64,000 nucleotides of DNA from a bacterium (GTDB taxonomy: Bacteria > Desulfobacterota > Binatia > HRBIN30 > CADEER01). The stretch covers positions 1 to 64,000 of the forward strand of contig JAUIGL010000011.1 of assembly GCA_030430165.1 (NCBI GenBank), in the 5' to 3' direction. Positions 1 through 7,249 of this stretch are shown here, one piece after another. Every line of letters begins with the position of its first letter. Position 1 is the stretch's first letter. The notes beneath the pieces are model-generated. The model did no database searches. It saw only the letters and a list, made by a program, of their open reading frames with translations, and was not told the origin of the DNA. Made by a program: the position numbers and the translations under genes.

Positions 1-126
1 GCTGCCGCCTACGAAGCGCGCTTCGCCCACAAACGCCTCCAGGCGATCATCTCCTCCGCCCACCAACTTGGCTATCAGCTCGTTCCTCTGCCCGAACTTA
101 CGCCAACAGAGGGAGTTTCAGGCTAG
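1..126 (+). CDS. C-terminal fragment of an unidentified protein
   Basis: The first reading frame is open from the window edge and ends at TAG 124-126, giving the last 41 residues of a protein whose start lies upstream. The tail is basic in its first half (RFAHKRLQAI) and then reads LGYQLVPLPE. This is the sort of tail seen on some transposases, but I cannot assign a family. Its stop codon overlaps by 2 bases the TAG of the convergent luciferase-like gene (123-125 on the minus strand), so the two transcripts meet tail to tail with no terminator between them. Confidence 0.5.
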   Translation, partial: AAAYEARFAHKRLQAIISSAHQLGYQLVPLPELTPTEGVSG

Positions 127-1160
127 CCGCGGCCTGACGAAGGGCTGGTGTGCAGCTCGGCGACGATATCGGCCCAGTGGGTCGGGTCGGGGGCGCGGTT
201 GTGGGTCAAGCTCACGCCGTCGGCGATCCCGTCCAGCCGCTGCCGCAGCTTGCCGGCGATCGAGCGGCGCTCTCCGACGACGGCGATGGTTTCGAGGACT
301 TCGTCGTCGATGAGCTCGGTCATGTCGTCCCAACGACCCTGTTTCGAGAGGCGGTTGAGGTCGTCGTGCAGCGCGTCCCACCCGTGGCAGTCCAAGGTCG
401 GTTTGTACGCCGGGGTCGAGCCGTAGAAGGCGAGCTGTTTTCGGGCAGCGAGCTTGACCCGTTCGAAGTCTTGCTCGTCGTCGTCGGCGGCGGTCACCAC
501 CAGGGTGGCGGCGATGATCTCCAACTGCTCGCGGCGCCGCTGCGCTCGGTTGAGACCGGTTTCGAGCGCCGGCATGGTCTTCTCGAGGATCGACTTGCGG
601 CTGTTGAAAGGGTGAACGAAGAACCCGTCGGCGACCTCTCCGGCGACTGCGGTCATTCGCGGCAGAAAGCCGCCGAGGAAAATCGGCGGCGGAGCGAACG
701 GATTGGGGCCGGGGTCGAACGCCGGGATCATGATCGTGTGGGTGTAGAATTCGCCTCGGAAATCGAGCCTGGTGCCGTTCTCCCAGCAGTCGAAGATGGC
801 TTTGATGGCGAGCACCAGCTCGCGCATGCGCGCCGCAGGGCGCGTCCAGGTCATGCTGAAGCGCTTCTCGATGTGGGGCTTTACCTGGGAGCCGAGGCCG
901 AGAATGAAGCGGCCCTCGCTGATCGACTGCAGGCCGTGCGCGAGGTTGGCGAGATTCATCGGGTTGCGCGCGAAAGCGATGGCGATCGCCGTGCCGAGAC
1001 GCAGCCGGCGAGTGTTCTCGGCGGCCAGCACCAGCGGCAGGAACGGATCGAGCTTGGCCTCGAAGCTGAACGCGCCGTCGTAGCCGATGCGTTCGAGCTC
1101 GGCGAATGTCGCGCGCGCGTCGCGCGCGTCCTCCATCGGCGCCGTCGTGTAGACCTTCAT
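123..1160 (-). CDS. Luciferase-like (LLM class) F420-dependent oxidoreductase
   Basis: 345-residue TIM-barrel flavin/F420 oxidoreductase of the bacterial luciferase-like class. The N-terminal strand reads MKVYTTAPMEDARD, followed by GYDGAFSFEAKLDPFLPL, then LGTAIAIAFARNP and SEGRFILGLGSQVKPHIEKRFSM, which is the typical cofactor-binding block of this class. Family knowledge suggests hydride transfer with F420 or FMN; the substrate is unknown. A longer frame exists upstream, but its extra 29 residues would be translated from an inverted-repeat element (1171-1338), so I chose ATG at 1160. A second enzyme of the same class ends the window at 63794. It could equally be an FMN monooxygenase. Confidence 0.85.
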   Translation of the reverse strand: MKVYTTAPMEDARDARATFAELERIGYDGAFSFEAKLDPFLPLVLAAENTRRLRLGTAIAIAFARNPMNLANLAHGLQSISEGRFILGLGSQVKPHIEKRFSMTWTRPAARMRELVLAIKAIFDCWENGTRLDFRGEFYTHTIMIPAFDPGPNPFAPPPIFLGGFLPRMTAVAGEVADGFFVHPFNSRKSILEKTMPALETGLNRAQRRREQLEIIAATLVVTAADDDEQDFERVKLAARKQLAFYGSTPAYKPTLDCHGWDALHDDLNRLSKQGRWDDMTELIDDEVLETIAVVGERRSIAGKLRQRLDGIADGVSLTHNRAPDPTHWADIVAELHTSPSSGRG

Positions 1161-1170
1161 GATGACGCTT

Positions 1171-1338
1171 GGCAGTCCGTTGAAAAACAGGTGCGGAAGC
1201 GAAAACGAGGATTCAGGTGCCAGGGCAAGGCGCGAAACCGGAGGCAAAGTTGTGACTTTTGTCGAGGATTTCGCAACGCAGCCATGGTGCCTGAAGACCG
1301 TTTGCAGCCTGCGTCCTGTTTTTCAACGGGCTGCTAGC
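1171..1338. repeat. Inverted-repeat element ahead of the luciferase-like gene
   Basis: Perfect 15-bp arms CCGTTGAAAAACAGG (1177-1191) and CCTGTTTTTCAACGG (1315-1329) face each other across about 120 bp. The right arm continues as GCTGCTAGC. A degenerate relative with GCTAGCAG/CTGCTAGC arms lies at 32906-32960. It occupies the whole gap between this gene and the metallo-beta-lactamase gene, so it may carry the promoter region or act as a read-through barrier. Confidence 0.7.
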
Positions 1339-2590
1339 TCTGTCCGCGGCGTTTTCGCAACTGGTCGGCTTGATGGCGCAGCCACGAGCTCAACCAGAAG
1401 TTCTCGGAGCCCTGGTCGAGTTGCTCGTGGACGTCGATGGCGACTTCTAGGGCGGCGCCGTGATCCGGTTGCGCGTCGAGAACGACCTCGGCGAGGTGGA
1501 GCGCTTCGAGCAGCTCCCCGGCGTCGAGCTTGGCTCTGGCGCGCTGCGCGATTGTGTCGGCGCCGGCGAGCTCGACCAGGTCGGCGTGGACGCTTGCCGC
1601 CGGTGTCGCGTAGAGCTCGGTGGTCGACTGCTGGTGGAACCAGCCGAGGTAGGTCTCCCAGATAGCGCGCACGTCCCAGCGCACCATGCCGTATCCTTCG
1701 CCGACGTCGAGCTCGGGCGGCAGCACGATCTCGCGCATCGCCGTCCACACGTCCTTGCCGGCGTTCATGTGCTCGACGGTGCGGTCGTGGACGAAGCGCA
1801 GCGCCTCGCGCAGGCGTTCGAGCTCGTCGCGGATCAGCTGCTTGCCTTCGATCGCGTCGTGGTGGCCGTACAGGATGAGCTCGGGCTCGAGGTCGATGAC
1901 GTGTTGGATGGCGTCGATGATCACCAGGGAGTCGCGATAGCGGTCGCCGCGGATGGTGACGAGGTTGGGGATGTGTCCCCACAGTGCGCCGAACAGGTTT
2001 CCGGTGAAGAGGATCCGGTGCTGCGGCAGCCACACCACCAGGGATTCGTTGGTTTCGGCGCCGGGTACGGCGTGCAGCTGGAAGCGCAGTCCGCCGAGCT
2101 CGAAGTCGTAGCGTTCGTCGAAGGTGATGGTCGGCACCGGCGCCGACTGCACCGGTGGCGGGCCTCCCGTGCTCGGTTTCGCGGATGCTTTGGCGATCGC
2201 CCGGGCGAACGCGAAGATGCTGCGCCGCTGCCGCGCCTGGCGCAGTCGCGCGTCCTCGGACTGGTAGAGCTGGTTGCCCGACTGCGCGATGACCTCGGTG
2301 CCCGGCTCGCGGAAGAGATCGACGCCGCCGACGTGGTCGACGTGTCCCTGGGTCAGGATGATGTAGCGGGTCGGGCTCGGGTCGACGGCGTCGTAGTTGC
2401 GCTTGTGTACCGGTGCCTCGAATCCCATCCCGGTGTTGATGACGACGCGGCCGTCGCCGGTCGACACCAGGTAGCTGTTCGACAGTCCGTGCGAGGCGTG
2501 GATGAAGTCGTTGATGCGCAGCGCCTCGGGCATCGAGGCGGGCTGCAAATCGAAGCCGCCGGGTCGGGATCGGTAGAGCGGGCTGCTCAT
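1334..2590 (-). CDS. MBL-fold hydrolase with alkylsulfatase-like C-terminal domain
   Basis: 418 residues. Residues ~25-250 form a metallo-beta-lactamase fold: INTGMGFEAP, then LTQGHVDHVGG at 79-89, FTGNLFGALWG and LYGHHDAI. The C-terminal ~160 residues look like the helical dimerisation domain of SdsA/BDS1-type alkylsulfatases. In the usual THxHxDH metal motif the first His is replaced by Gln81 (Q-G-H83-V-D85-H86), so the metal site is altered. Hydrolysis of a sulfate or other ester is family inference only. It is followed after about 150 bp by APS kinase, a sulfate-activation gene, but the two do not obviously share a transcript. Confidence 0.8.
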   Translation of the reverse strand: MSSPLYRSRPGGFDLQPASMPEALRINDFIHASHGLSNSYLVSTGDGRVVINTGMGFEAPVHKRNYDAVDPSPTRYIILTQGHVDHVGGVDLFREPGTEVIAQSGNQLYQSEDARLRQARQRRSIFAFARAIAKASAKPSTGGPPPVQSAPVPTITFDERYDFELGGLRFQLHAVPGAETNESLVVWLPQHRILFTGNLFGALWGHIPNLVTIRGDRYRDSLVIIDAIQHVIDLEPELILYGHHDAIEGKQLIRDELERLREALRFVHDRTVEHMNAGKDVWTAMREIVLPPELDVGEGYGMVRWDVRAIWETYLGWFHQQSTTELYATPAASVHADLVELAGADTIAQRARAKLDAGELLEALHLAEVVLDAQPDHGAALEVAIDVHEQLDQGSENFWLSSWLRHQADQLRKRRGQS

Positions 2591-2618
2591 CGACTGCTAC
2601 CGCGCGGCGCGTTTCACA

Positions 2619-2682
2619 CCACGGATGCACACGGAGGACACGGGTGATGATTTGCCACCGTGACTCCCGTGTTCATCCGTGG
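2619..2682. repeat. CACGG-type inverted repeat
   Basis: CCACGGATG (2619-2627) pairs with CATCCGTGG (2674-2682), with further CACGG/CCGTG units between. It belongs to the same style of element as 5459-5497, 4200-4282 and 47649-47686. It lies between the MBL-fold gene start and the cysC stop on the minus strand. Confidence 0.65.
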
Positions 2683-2743
2683 TTGTCGTCGACCAGAAGA
2701 TCGCGTGGACACCGGCTCGCGAGCCGGGACCACTGTTGCCCGG

Positions 2744-3352
2744 TCAGCCGAGCTTGCCGAGCTTCTCGAGGCCGTCGATCAGAGCGACGACGCTCTCCTC
2801 GACCGACAGCTTGCCGGTGTCGAGCACCAGCTCCGGCTTTTCCGGCGCTTCGTAGGGCGCGGAGACACCGGTGAACTCGGGGATCTCGCCGGCGCGCGCC
2901 TTCTTGTAGAGGCCCTTGGGGTCGCGCTCTTCGCAGGTCTCGATGTCGGTCGAGACGTGTACTTCCAGGAAGTCGCCGTCGTCGAAGAGGGCGCGGACTT
3001 CGTCCCGGTCGGAGCGATAGGGCGAGATGAAGGAGGTGAAGACGATGACGCCGGAGTCGGTGAAGAGCTTGGCGACCTCGCCGATGCGGCGGATGTTCTC
3101 GGTACGGTCTTCGGGAGAAAAGCCGAGGTTCTTGTTGAGACCGTGGCGCACGTTGTCACCGTCGAGAACGTAGGCGAGGTGACCGCGGTTGACCAACTCG
3201 GCCTCGGCGGCGACGGCGACCGTCGACTTGCCCGATCCGGACAGGCCGGTCAGCCAGATGGTTGCGCCCTTTTGCTTGAGTAGCGCTTCGCGCTCTTTAC
3301 GTCCGATGTGCCCGCCGTGCCAGGTGATGTTGGTCGCTTTTTGCTCTGCCAT
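2744..3352 (-). CDS. cysC: Adenylylsulfate (APS) kinase
   Basis: 202 residues, the normal length for a stand-alone CysC. It phosphorylates adenosine 5'-phosphosulfate to PAPS with ATP in the cytoplasm. The P-loop GLSGSGKS is at 36-43. It is followed by the APS-kinase signature [10 protein letters not shown], the loop [21 protein letters not shown] and the downstream [14 protein letters not shown] segment. ATG at 3352 is preceded by AAGGAG 8 bases upstream. No ATP sulfurylase or reductase is adjacent, so a role in assimilation versus sulfonation of metabolites cannot be decided from here. Confidence 0.95.
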   Translation of the reverse strand: MAEQKATNITWHGGHIGRKEREALLKQKGATIWLTGLSGSGKSTVAVAAEAELVNRGHLAYVLDGDNVRHGLNKNLGFSPEDRTENIRRIGEVAKLFTDSGVIVFTSFISPYRSDRDEVRALFDDGDFLEVHVSTDIETCEERDPKGLYKKARAGEIPEFTGVSAPYEAPEKPELVLDTGKLSVEESVVALIDGLEKLGKLG

Positions 3353-3420
3353 TGTCGCTCCTTGGTTATTCCCCCACTCAAATCGGCAATACCGGTGGAA
3401 GGCAAGCCCTCCCCGCGGCT

Positions 3421-3532
3421 TCGCCGCTAGTCCAAAGGCGCGCTAGGCGCGCCGGCCAAAGAATCGCCTGTGGCGATTCGTCCAAAGCGCGCCGTCGCTT
3501 TGCTCGGCGAGCGGCCAAATGGGGGGACGGAA
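3421..3532. repeat. CCAAAG-punctuated modular hairpin array, copy A
   Basis: The stretch consists of successive GC-rich hairpins separated by the short phrase (G/T)CCAAAG: first GCGCGC..GCGC, then AATCGCC-TGTG-GGCGATT-like, then an imperfect CGCCG/CGGCG stem. It ends with GCGGCCAAATGGGG. Copies B (4072-4169) and C (54087-54190) share the punctuation and the CCAAATGG ending, but their stems differ in sequence. The copy fills the space between cysC and the DinB-family gene. Confidence 0.7.
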
Positions 3533-3534
3533 TT

Positions 3535-4038
3535 CTAGAACTGGCTTTTGGGGTTGGTTGGGAGGTCGGTGTTGCCGTAGTCGATGCCGAGTGTGTGCAG
3601 CTGGCTGGTTACCTGGCTGCGGTGGTGGGTTTGATGGTTGAACATCTGGGTGATCATGAAACCTCGCGGCAGCGTTCGTTCGCGGCCGAGGCGGTCGCTC
3701 CAGAAGGTCATCGGCTCGGAGAGCCACTCGGCGGTCATCGATTCGGCGCGGGCGCGGAGCTCGGCGTCGAGAGCCTGCCTGGCGGTGCGCAGCTCGTCGA
3801 AGTCGTCGTAGACGCGGTCGAGACTGAGGTCCTGCGGCGGATTGCCGTCGTCGACGTAGCGCAGGATGAGCCGATCGATCAGCAGGATGTGGTCGAGGGT
3901 ATCGTGGATCGAGCGGAAGAACATGCCGCGATCCCTCGTCCGCTCGGCCTCGCCGATGCCGGCGCAGAGGTCGTAGAGGGTCTCGTTCTGCCATTGGTTG
4001 TAGGCGGCCATTTCGCGGGCGTAGTCGGGTAGGATCAC
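3535..4038 (-). CDS. DinB-family (DinB/YfiT four-helix) protein
   Basis: 167 residues in the DinB/YfiT metal-binding four-helix-bundle style: MAAYNQWQNETLYDL at the start, RSIHDTLDHILLIDRLIL in the middle and MFNHQTHHRSQVTSQL near the C-terminus. The spaced histidines are the expected metal ligands. Family members include thiol transferases and damage-induced proteins; the exact reaction is unknown. The longest frame would run on into the hairpin repeat. I chose GTG at 4038, which has GAAGGAG 5 bases upstream and begins the conserved part. It is flanked on both sides by copies A and B of the CCAAAG hairpin array. Confidence 0.85.
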   Translation of the reverse strand: MILPDYAREMAAYNQWQNETLYDLCAGIGEAERTRDRGMFFRSIHDTLDHILLIDRLILRYVDDGNPPQDLSLDRVYDDFDELRTARQALDAELRARAESMTAEWLSEPMTFWSDRLGRERTLPRGFMITQMFNHQTHHRSQVTSQLHTLGIDYGNTDLPTNPKSQF

Positions 4039-4071
4039 GTTTGCTCCTTCGTTCGGTTGCTGCTCGCCGGT

Positions 4072-4169
4072 CGTCCAAAGGCGCGCGCCTGCGCGCCGGC
4101 CAAAGAATCGCCTGGCGGCGATTCGTCCAAAGCTTACCTGCGCTGCGCTCGGCAAGCGCCCAAATGGAG
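4072..4169. repeat. CCAAAG-punctuated modular hairpin array, copy B
   Basis: CGTCCAAAG, a GCGCGC-rich stem, CGGCCAAAG, the stem AATCGCC-TGGC-GGCGATT, CGTCCAAAG, an imperfect CTTACC..GGCAAG stem, then CGCCCAAATGGAGG. The middle stem is nearly the same as in copy A, but the flanking stems differ. It covers part of the 355-bp gap before the malyl-CoA lyase gene; the rest (4200-4282) holds CCGTGTTCATCCGTGG-type units. Confidence 0.7.
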
Positions 4170-4199
4170 GTACTGGCTCTCCGGGTTGTCTCCGTTTCT

Positions 4200-4282
4200 A
4201 TATCCCCGTGTCCCCCGTGTTCATCCGTGGTTTCACTCTCCCTGAGAACCCATCAGCGTCCATCCGCGTCAATCTGTGGCTA
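4200..4282. repeat. CCGTGTTCATCCGTGG / CATCAGCGTCCATC repeat units
   Basis: Clustered ~10-bp units (CCCCGTGTCCCCCGTGTTCATCCGTGG, then CCATCAGCGTCCATCCGCGTCAATCTGTGG) fit one half of the inverted CAGATTACG-type elements seen elsewhere. The opposite arm is not present here. Nothing coding is seen between 4170 and 4393. Confidence 0.55.
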
Positions 4283-4393
4283 AATTCAAACCCCCACCCA
4301 CCCCAGCCCCGGTTTCCCACCGATGAGATCCGAGATAGCGTCCGGGGATCGTCTTGCGGCCTCCGTAGCCGCTGATTCTGGAGGGGAAAATCG

Positions 4394-5446
4394 ATGCGTA
4401 GCGCCAAAGACTTCTTCAAGCCACTCGCGATCGGAGCACCCGAACCGGTGCGGGAGATTCCGTTCCGCCCGTCGCGGATGATTCACTTCTTCGACCCCAG
4501 CAACGCCAAGATGGCGGCGAAGATCCCCGATATCGCCAAAAAGTGCGACATCGTCCTCGGCAACCTCGAGGATGCAGTGGCGGCCGACAAGAAGATCGAC
4601 GCTCGCGAGGGGTTGATCAAGATCGGCAAGGAGAACGACTTCGGCAACACCCAGTTGTGGACCCGCGTCAACAGCCTCGATTCGCCGTGGGCGCTCGACG
4701 ACATCGTCCAGCTGGTCTCCGAGATCGGCGACAAGCTCGACGTCATCATGATTCCCAAGGTCGAAGGCGCTTGGGACATCCACTACGCCGATCGTCTGGT
4801 CGCGCAGGTCGAAGCGCGTGCCGGCTTGAAGCGGCCGCTGTTGTTCCACGCGATCCTCGAGACCGCCACCGGAGTGAGCAACGTCGAAGAGATCTGCGCC
4901 GCCAGCCCGCGTATGCAGGGACTGTCGCTCGGTCCCGCCGACCTCGCTGCGTCGCGACGGATGAAGACGACCCGCGTCGGCGGCGGTCACCCCGGGTACA
5001 TCGTTCGCACCGATCCCGATCCCAACGACGAGAACGCGCCGCGGCCGACCGCGCAGCAGGATCTCTGGCACTACACGCTGGCGCGCATGGTCGACGCCTG
5101 CAACGCCAACGGAATCCTCCCGTACTACGGCCCGTTCGGCGACATCAAAGACACGGTCGCCTGCGAGGATCAGTTCCGCAATGCTTTCTTGCTCGGTTGC
5201 GTCGGCGCCTGGAGCCTGCACCCGGTGCAGATCGACATCGCCAAGAAGGTGTTCAGCCCGCCGGCCGACGAAGTGCTGTGGGCGAAGCGGGTCATCGCCG
5301 AGATGGGCGACGGCACCGGCGCGGTGATGATCGACGGCAAGATGCAGGACGACGCGACTTTCAAGCAGTGCAAGGTCATGGTCGAGCTCGCTGAAAAGCT
5401 GGCGGCGACCGACGACGATCTGAAGCAAGCCTACGAGATGGCGTAA
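4394..5446 (+). CDS. mcl: L-malyl-CoA/beta-methylmalyl-CoA lyase
   Basis: 350 residues of the CitE-like/malyl-CoA lyase superfamily. It cleaves (or forms) malyl-CoA to acetyl-CoA plus glyoxylate and methylmalyl-CoA to propionyl-CoA plus glyoxylate, with Mg2+. Landmarks: FYKP-like start [24 protein letters not shown] near 57, VIMIPKVEG near 118, [18 protein letters not shown] near 180, YGPFGDIKD near 240, [15 protein letters not shown] near 270 and a final [15 protein letters not shown]. As I remember it, this pattern is close over its full length to the Chloroflexus enzyme of the 3-hydroxypropionate bicycle. ATG is preceded by GGAGGGG. It is monocistronic; no other cycle enzyme lies beside it, so it may serve glyoxylate or C5-dicarboxylate catabolism instead. 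Confidence 0.92.
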   Translation: MRSAKDFFKPLAIGAPEPVREIPFRPSRMIHFFDPSNAKMAAKIPDIAKKCDIVLGNLEDAVAADKKIDAREGLIKIGKENDFGNTQLWTRVNSLDSPWALDDIVQLVSEIGDKLDVIMIPKVEGAWDIHYADRLVAQVEARAGLKRPLLFHAILETATGVSNVEEICAASPRMQGLSLGPADLAASRRMKTTRVGGGHPGYIVRTDPDPNDENAPRPTAQQDLWHYTLARMVDACNANGILPYYGPFGDIKDTVACEDQFRNAFLLGCVGAWSLHPVQIDIAKKVFSPPADEVLWAKRVIAEMGDGTGAVMIDGKMQDDATFKQCKVMVELAEKLAATDDDLKQAYEMA

Positions 5447-5458
5447 CTCCACGGAGAA

Positions 5459-5497
5459 CACGGTTGAGCACGGTCGGACGATCCGTGTTCAACCGTG
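5459..5497. terminator. Hairpin between convergent mcl and M23 genes
   Basis: CACGGTTGAGCACGG (5459-5473) pairs with CCGTGTTCAACCGTG (5483-5497) with one mismatch. It sits in the 65-bp gap where two genes converge, with no T-run. It belongs to the CACGG repeat style and may serve both strands as a terminator. Confidence 0.55.
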
Positions 5498-5511
5498 ACC
5501 CCGTGTTACGT

Positions 5512-6963
5512 TTACGGCAGTACCGTCTTGGTCGACGGGACGCAGAGCACACTGGGCTTCTTGGCTTGTAGCCGGACTGTCCCGAAGCCGTCTGTGACCT
5601 CGATCTCGGGGCGATCGGCGACGTCCAGCTTCGGGCCTTTGAGCTTGTAGCAGGTCAGATGACCGGCGGGTTGTAAGATGGCACTGCCGTCGACGGTGGC
5701 CGGGTTACACAGGTAGCGCGGTTTGACGAGCTCGAAGGTTCCGTCGTTGACGCCGAATTGGTCGGAAAGTGTGACCGCGCTTCGTTCGAACTTCGGATCC
5801 TTGAGGTCTTTGACCTTGTAGCACTTGAACGGGTCGAGCAGGCAAACGTCGCTACCGCCACCACAAGTGCCGGCCAGACAGGTCTCGCCGCCGCTGCAGT
5901 CGTCGCCGTCGTCGCAGATGCTGCCGTCGCTTTCGAGCTGGCAGCTCGACGAGCAGCAGTCGCCGTCCAGTGTGTTGCCGTCGTCGCACTGCTCACCACA
6001 CTCGAGGCGGCCGTTGCCGCAGGCGATCCAGGTCGCGGCGATTCGTGACTCCGCCTGCGGGTTCTCGCCCGGCGTCGCCAGCGGATCGGTACCGGTGCCG
6101 GTCCAGCCATAGGGATCGAAGCCTTTTTGCGAGAAGCCCTCGGTGCCCTCGAGCAGGTCGTAGGTGCGAACTTCGAAGTGAAGGTGCGGGAGGAAGGTTC
6201 CGAAATTGCCGAGGGTGGCGACGACTTGCCCCTCGCCGACCGGTGCGCATTCACCGGGCAGCAGCTCGGCGAGAACCTCACCGCCGCTGCCGGTACCCGC
6301 CAGATCCTGCGCGTGCAGGTACCAACTGGCGTAGCCGGCGCCGTCGATCGCGCCGTGGTCGATGTAGAAGGTGTGGAACTTGTCCCACGCGGTCAGAGCT
6401 CCGACGTGGCCGTTGATCGGATCTTCGATCGCCTTGCACAGGTTGCCGCTCGCGGTGGCGACCAGGGACGTACCGGCGCCATAGCCGTAGTCGTAGCCGG
6501 CGTGGCCGTCGTAGCTGAGATACTCGGGTCCGAAGAGAGCGCCGACGTAGTTGCCGTTGATGGTGAACGGGATCGAGTCGGGGTGTTTGTACTCGCAGAT
6601 GCAGTTCGGCGTGACGAAGCACTGTGGGAACAGCGGCTCGGACGGGCACAGGCCGACCTCCGCTCCCCGTACCACCGACTCGCCGGTGTAGGCGACGATC
6701 TCGGTGTCGCAGCACTGCTGGTAGAAGCGCGACTTGTGGTCGAGCACGGCGACGAGTGCGGCGTTGTAGGGCGTAATTCCCGACTGGCCGATCGGGAACG
6801 TCGCCAGGCTGAAGGCGGGCACGCAGCTACCGGTGGCGCAGCCTGCGGTGCCGTGGCAGCGCTCGTTTGCAGCGCATTCGGCGTCGCCGGTGCAGGCCAC
6901 CGAGGCGGATACCGGCGAAAGGACCGCGAGAGTCATGGTCGCCACAGCGAAGGCAATTCTCAT
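5512..6963 (-). CDS. Secreted M23 (LytM) peptidase-fold protein with Cys-rich modules
   Basis: 483 residues. A signal peptide (MRIAFAVATMTLAVLSPVSAS) starts at the ATG at 6963; the longer frame from 7053 would bury it. Residues ~150-290 hold an M23 endopeptidase core with the metal motif HxGxD in DGHAGYDYGYG and the HxH motif in LPHLHFEVRTY. Next comes a Cys-rich myxobacterial-type module (CGNGRLECGEQCDDGN..CCSSSCQ), a second Cys cluster (CDDGDDCSGGETCLAGTC) and a C-terminal segment with two CYKVKDLKDPKF/CYKLKGPKLDV repeats. Probable role: cleavage of peptidoglycan or protein cross-links outside the cell. The substrate is unknown. Confidence 0.85.
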   Translation of the reverse strand: MRIAFAVATMTLAVLSPVSASVACTGDAECAANERCHGTAGCATGSCVPAFSLATFPIGQSGITPYNAALVAVLDHKSRFYQQCCDTEIVAYTGESVVRGAEVGLCPSEPLFPQCFVTPNCICEYKHPDSIPFTINGNYVGALFGPEYLSYDGHAGYDYGYGAGTSLVATASGNLCKAIEDPINGHVGALTAWDKFHTFYIDHGAIDGAGYASWYLHAQDLAGTGSGGEVLAELLPGECAPVGEGQVVATLGNFGTFLPHLHFEVRTYDLLEGTEGFSQKGFDPYGWTGTGTDPLATPGENPQAESRIAATWIACGNGRLECGEQCDDGNTLDGDCCSSSCQLESDGSICDDGDDCSGGETCLAGTCGGGSDVCLLDPFKCYKVKDLKDPKFERSAVTLSDQFGVNDGTFELVKPRYLCNPATVDGSAILQPAGHLTCYKLKGPKLDVADRPEIEVTDGFGTVRLQAKKPSVLCVPSTKTVLP

Positions 6964-7249
6964 GGACGGGAAGTCTCGCCGTTGCCCCGGTCCGGCGTCA
7001 ACCGATTTTTCGCTACCGACGGCGAGGCGGTTTTGGGTCCCGGTGGATGGCAACTCGCGTGGTGAGGACTGGCAGTCGGCACGGCGATTCTCGGTATCGA
7101 GATTCGGCGATGTGCAATCAGTTCTCGAATCGGATGGCCATTTCCTCGCAACGCGTGCAATGATCGTGGGAAAACCTGTGGCTGTCGTTTTGCGTCGGGC
7201 TGGTTCGAGATGAACCGAGCCCGGAACGTCGGGCTGCTAGGGGGGCGAG

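Noticed and set aside
150-1337. 395-codon plus-strand frame opposite the luciferase-like gene
   Set aside because: High-GC shadow frame; the minus-strand frame has the family motifs.
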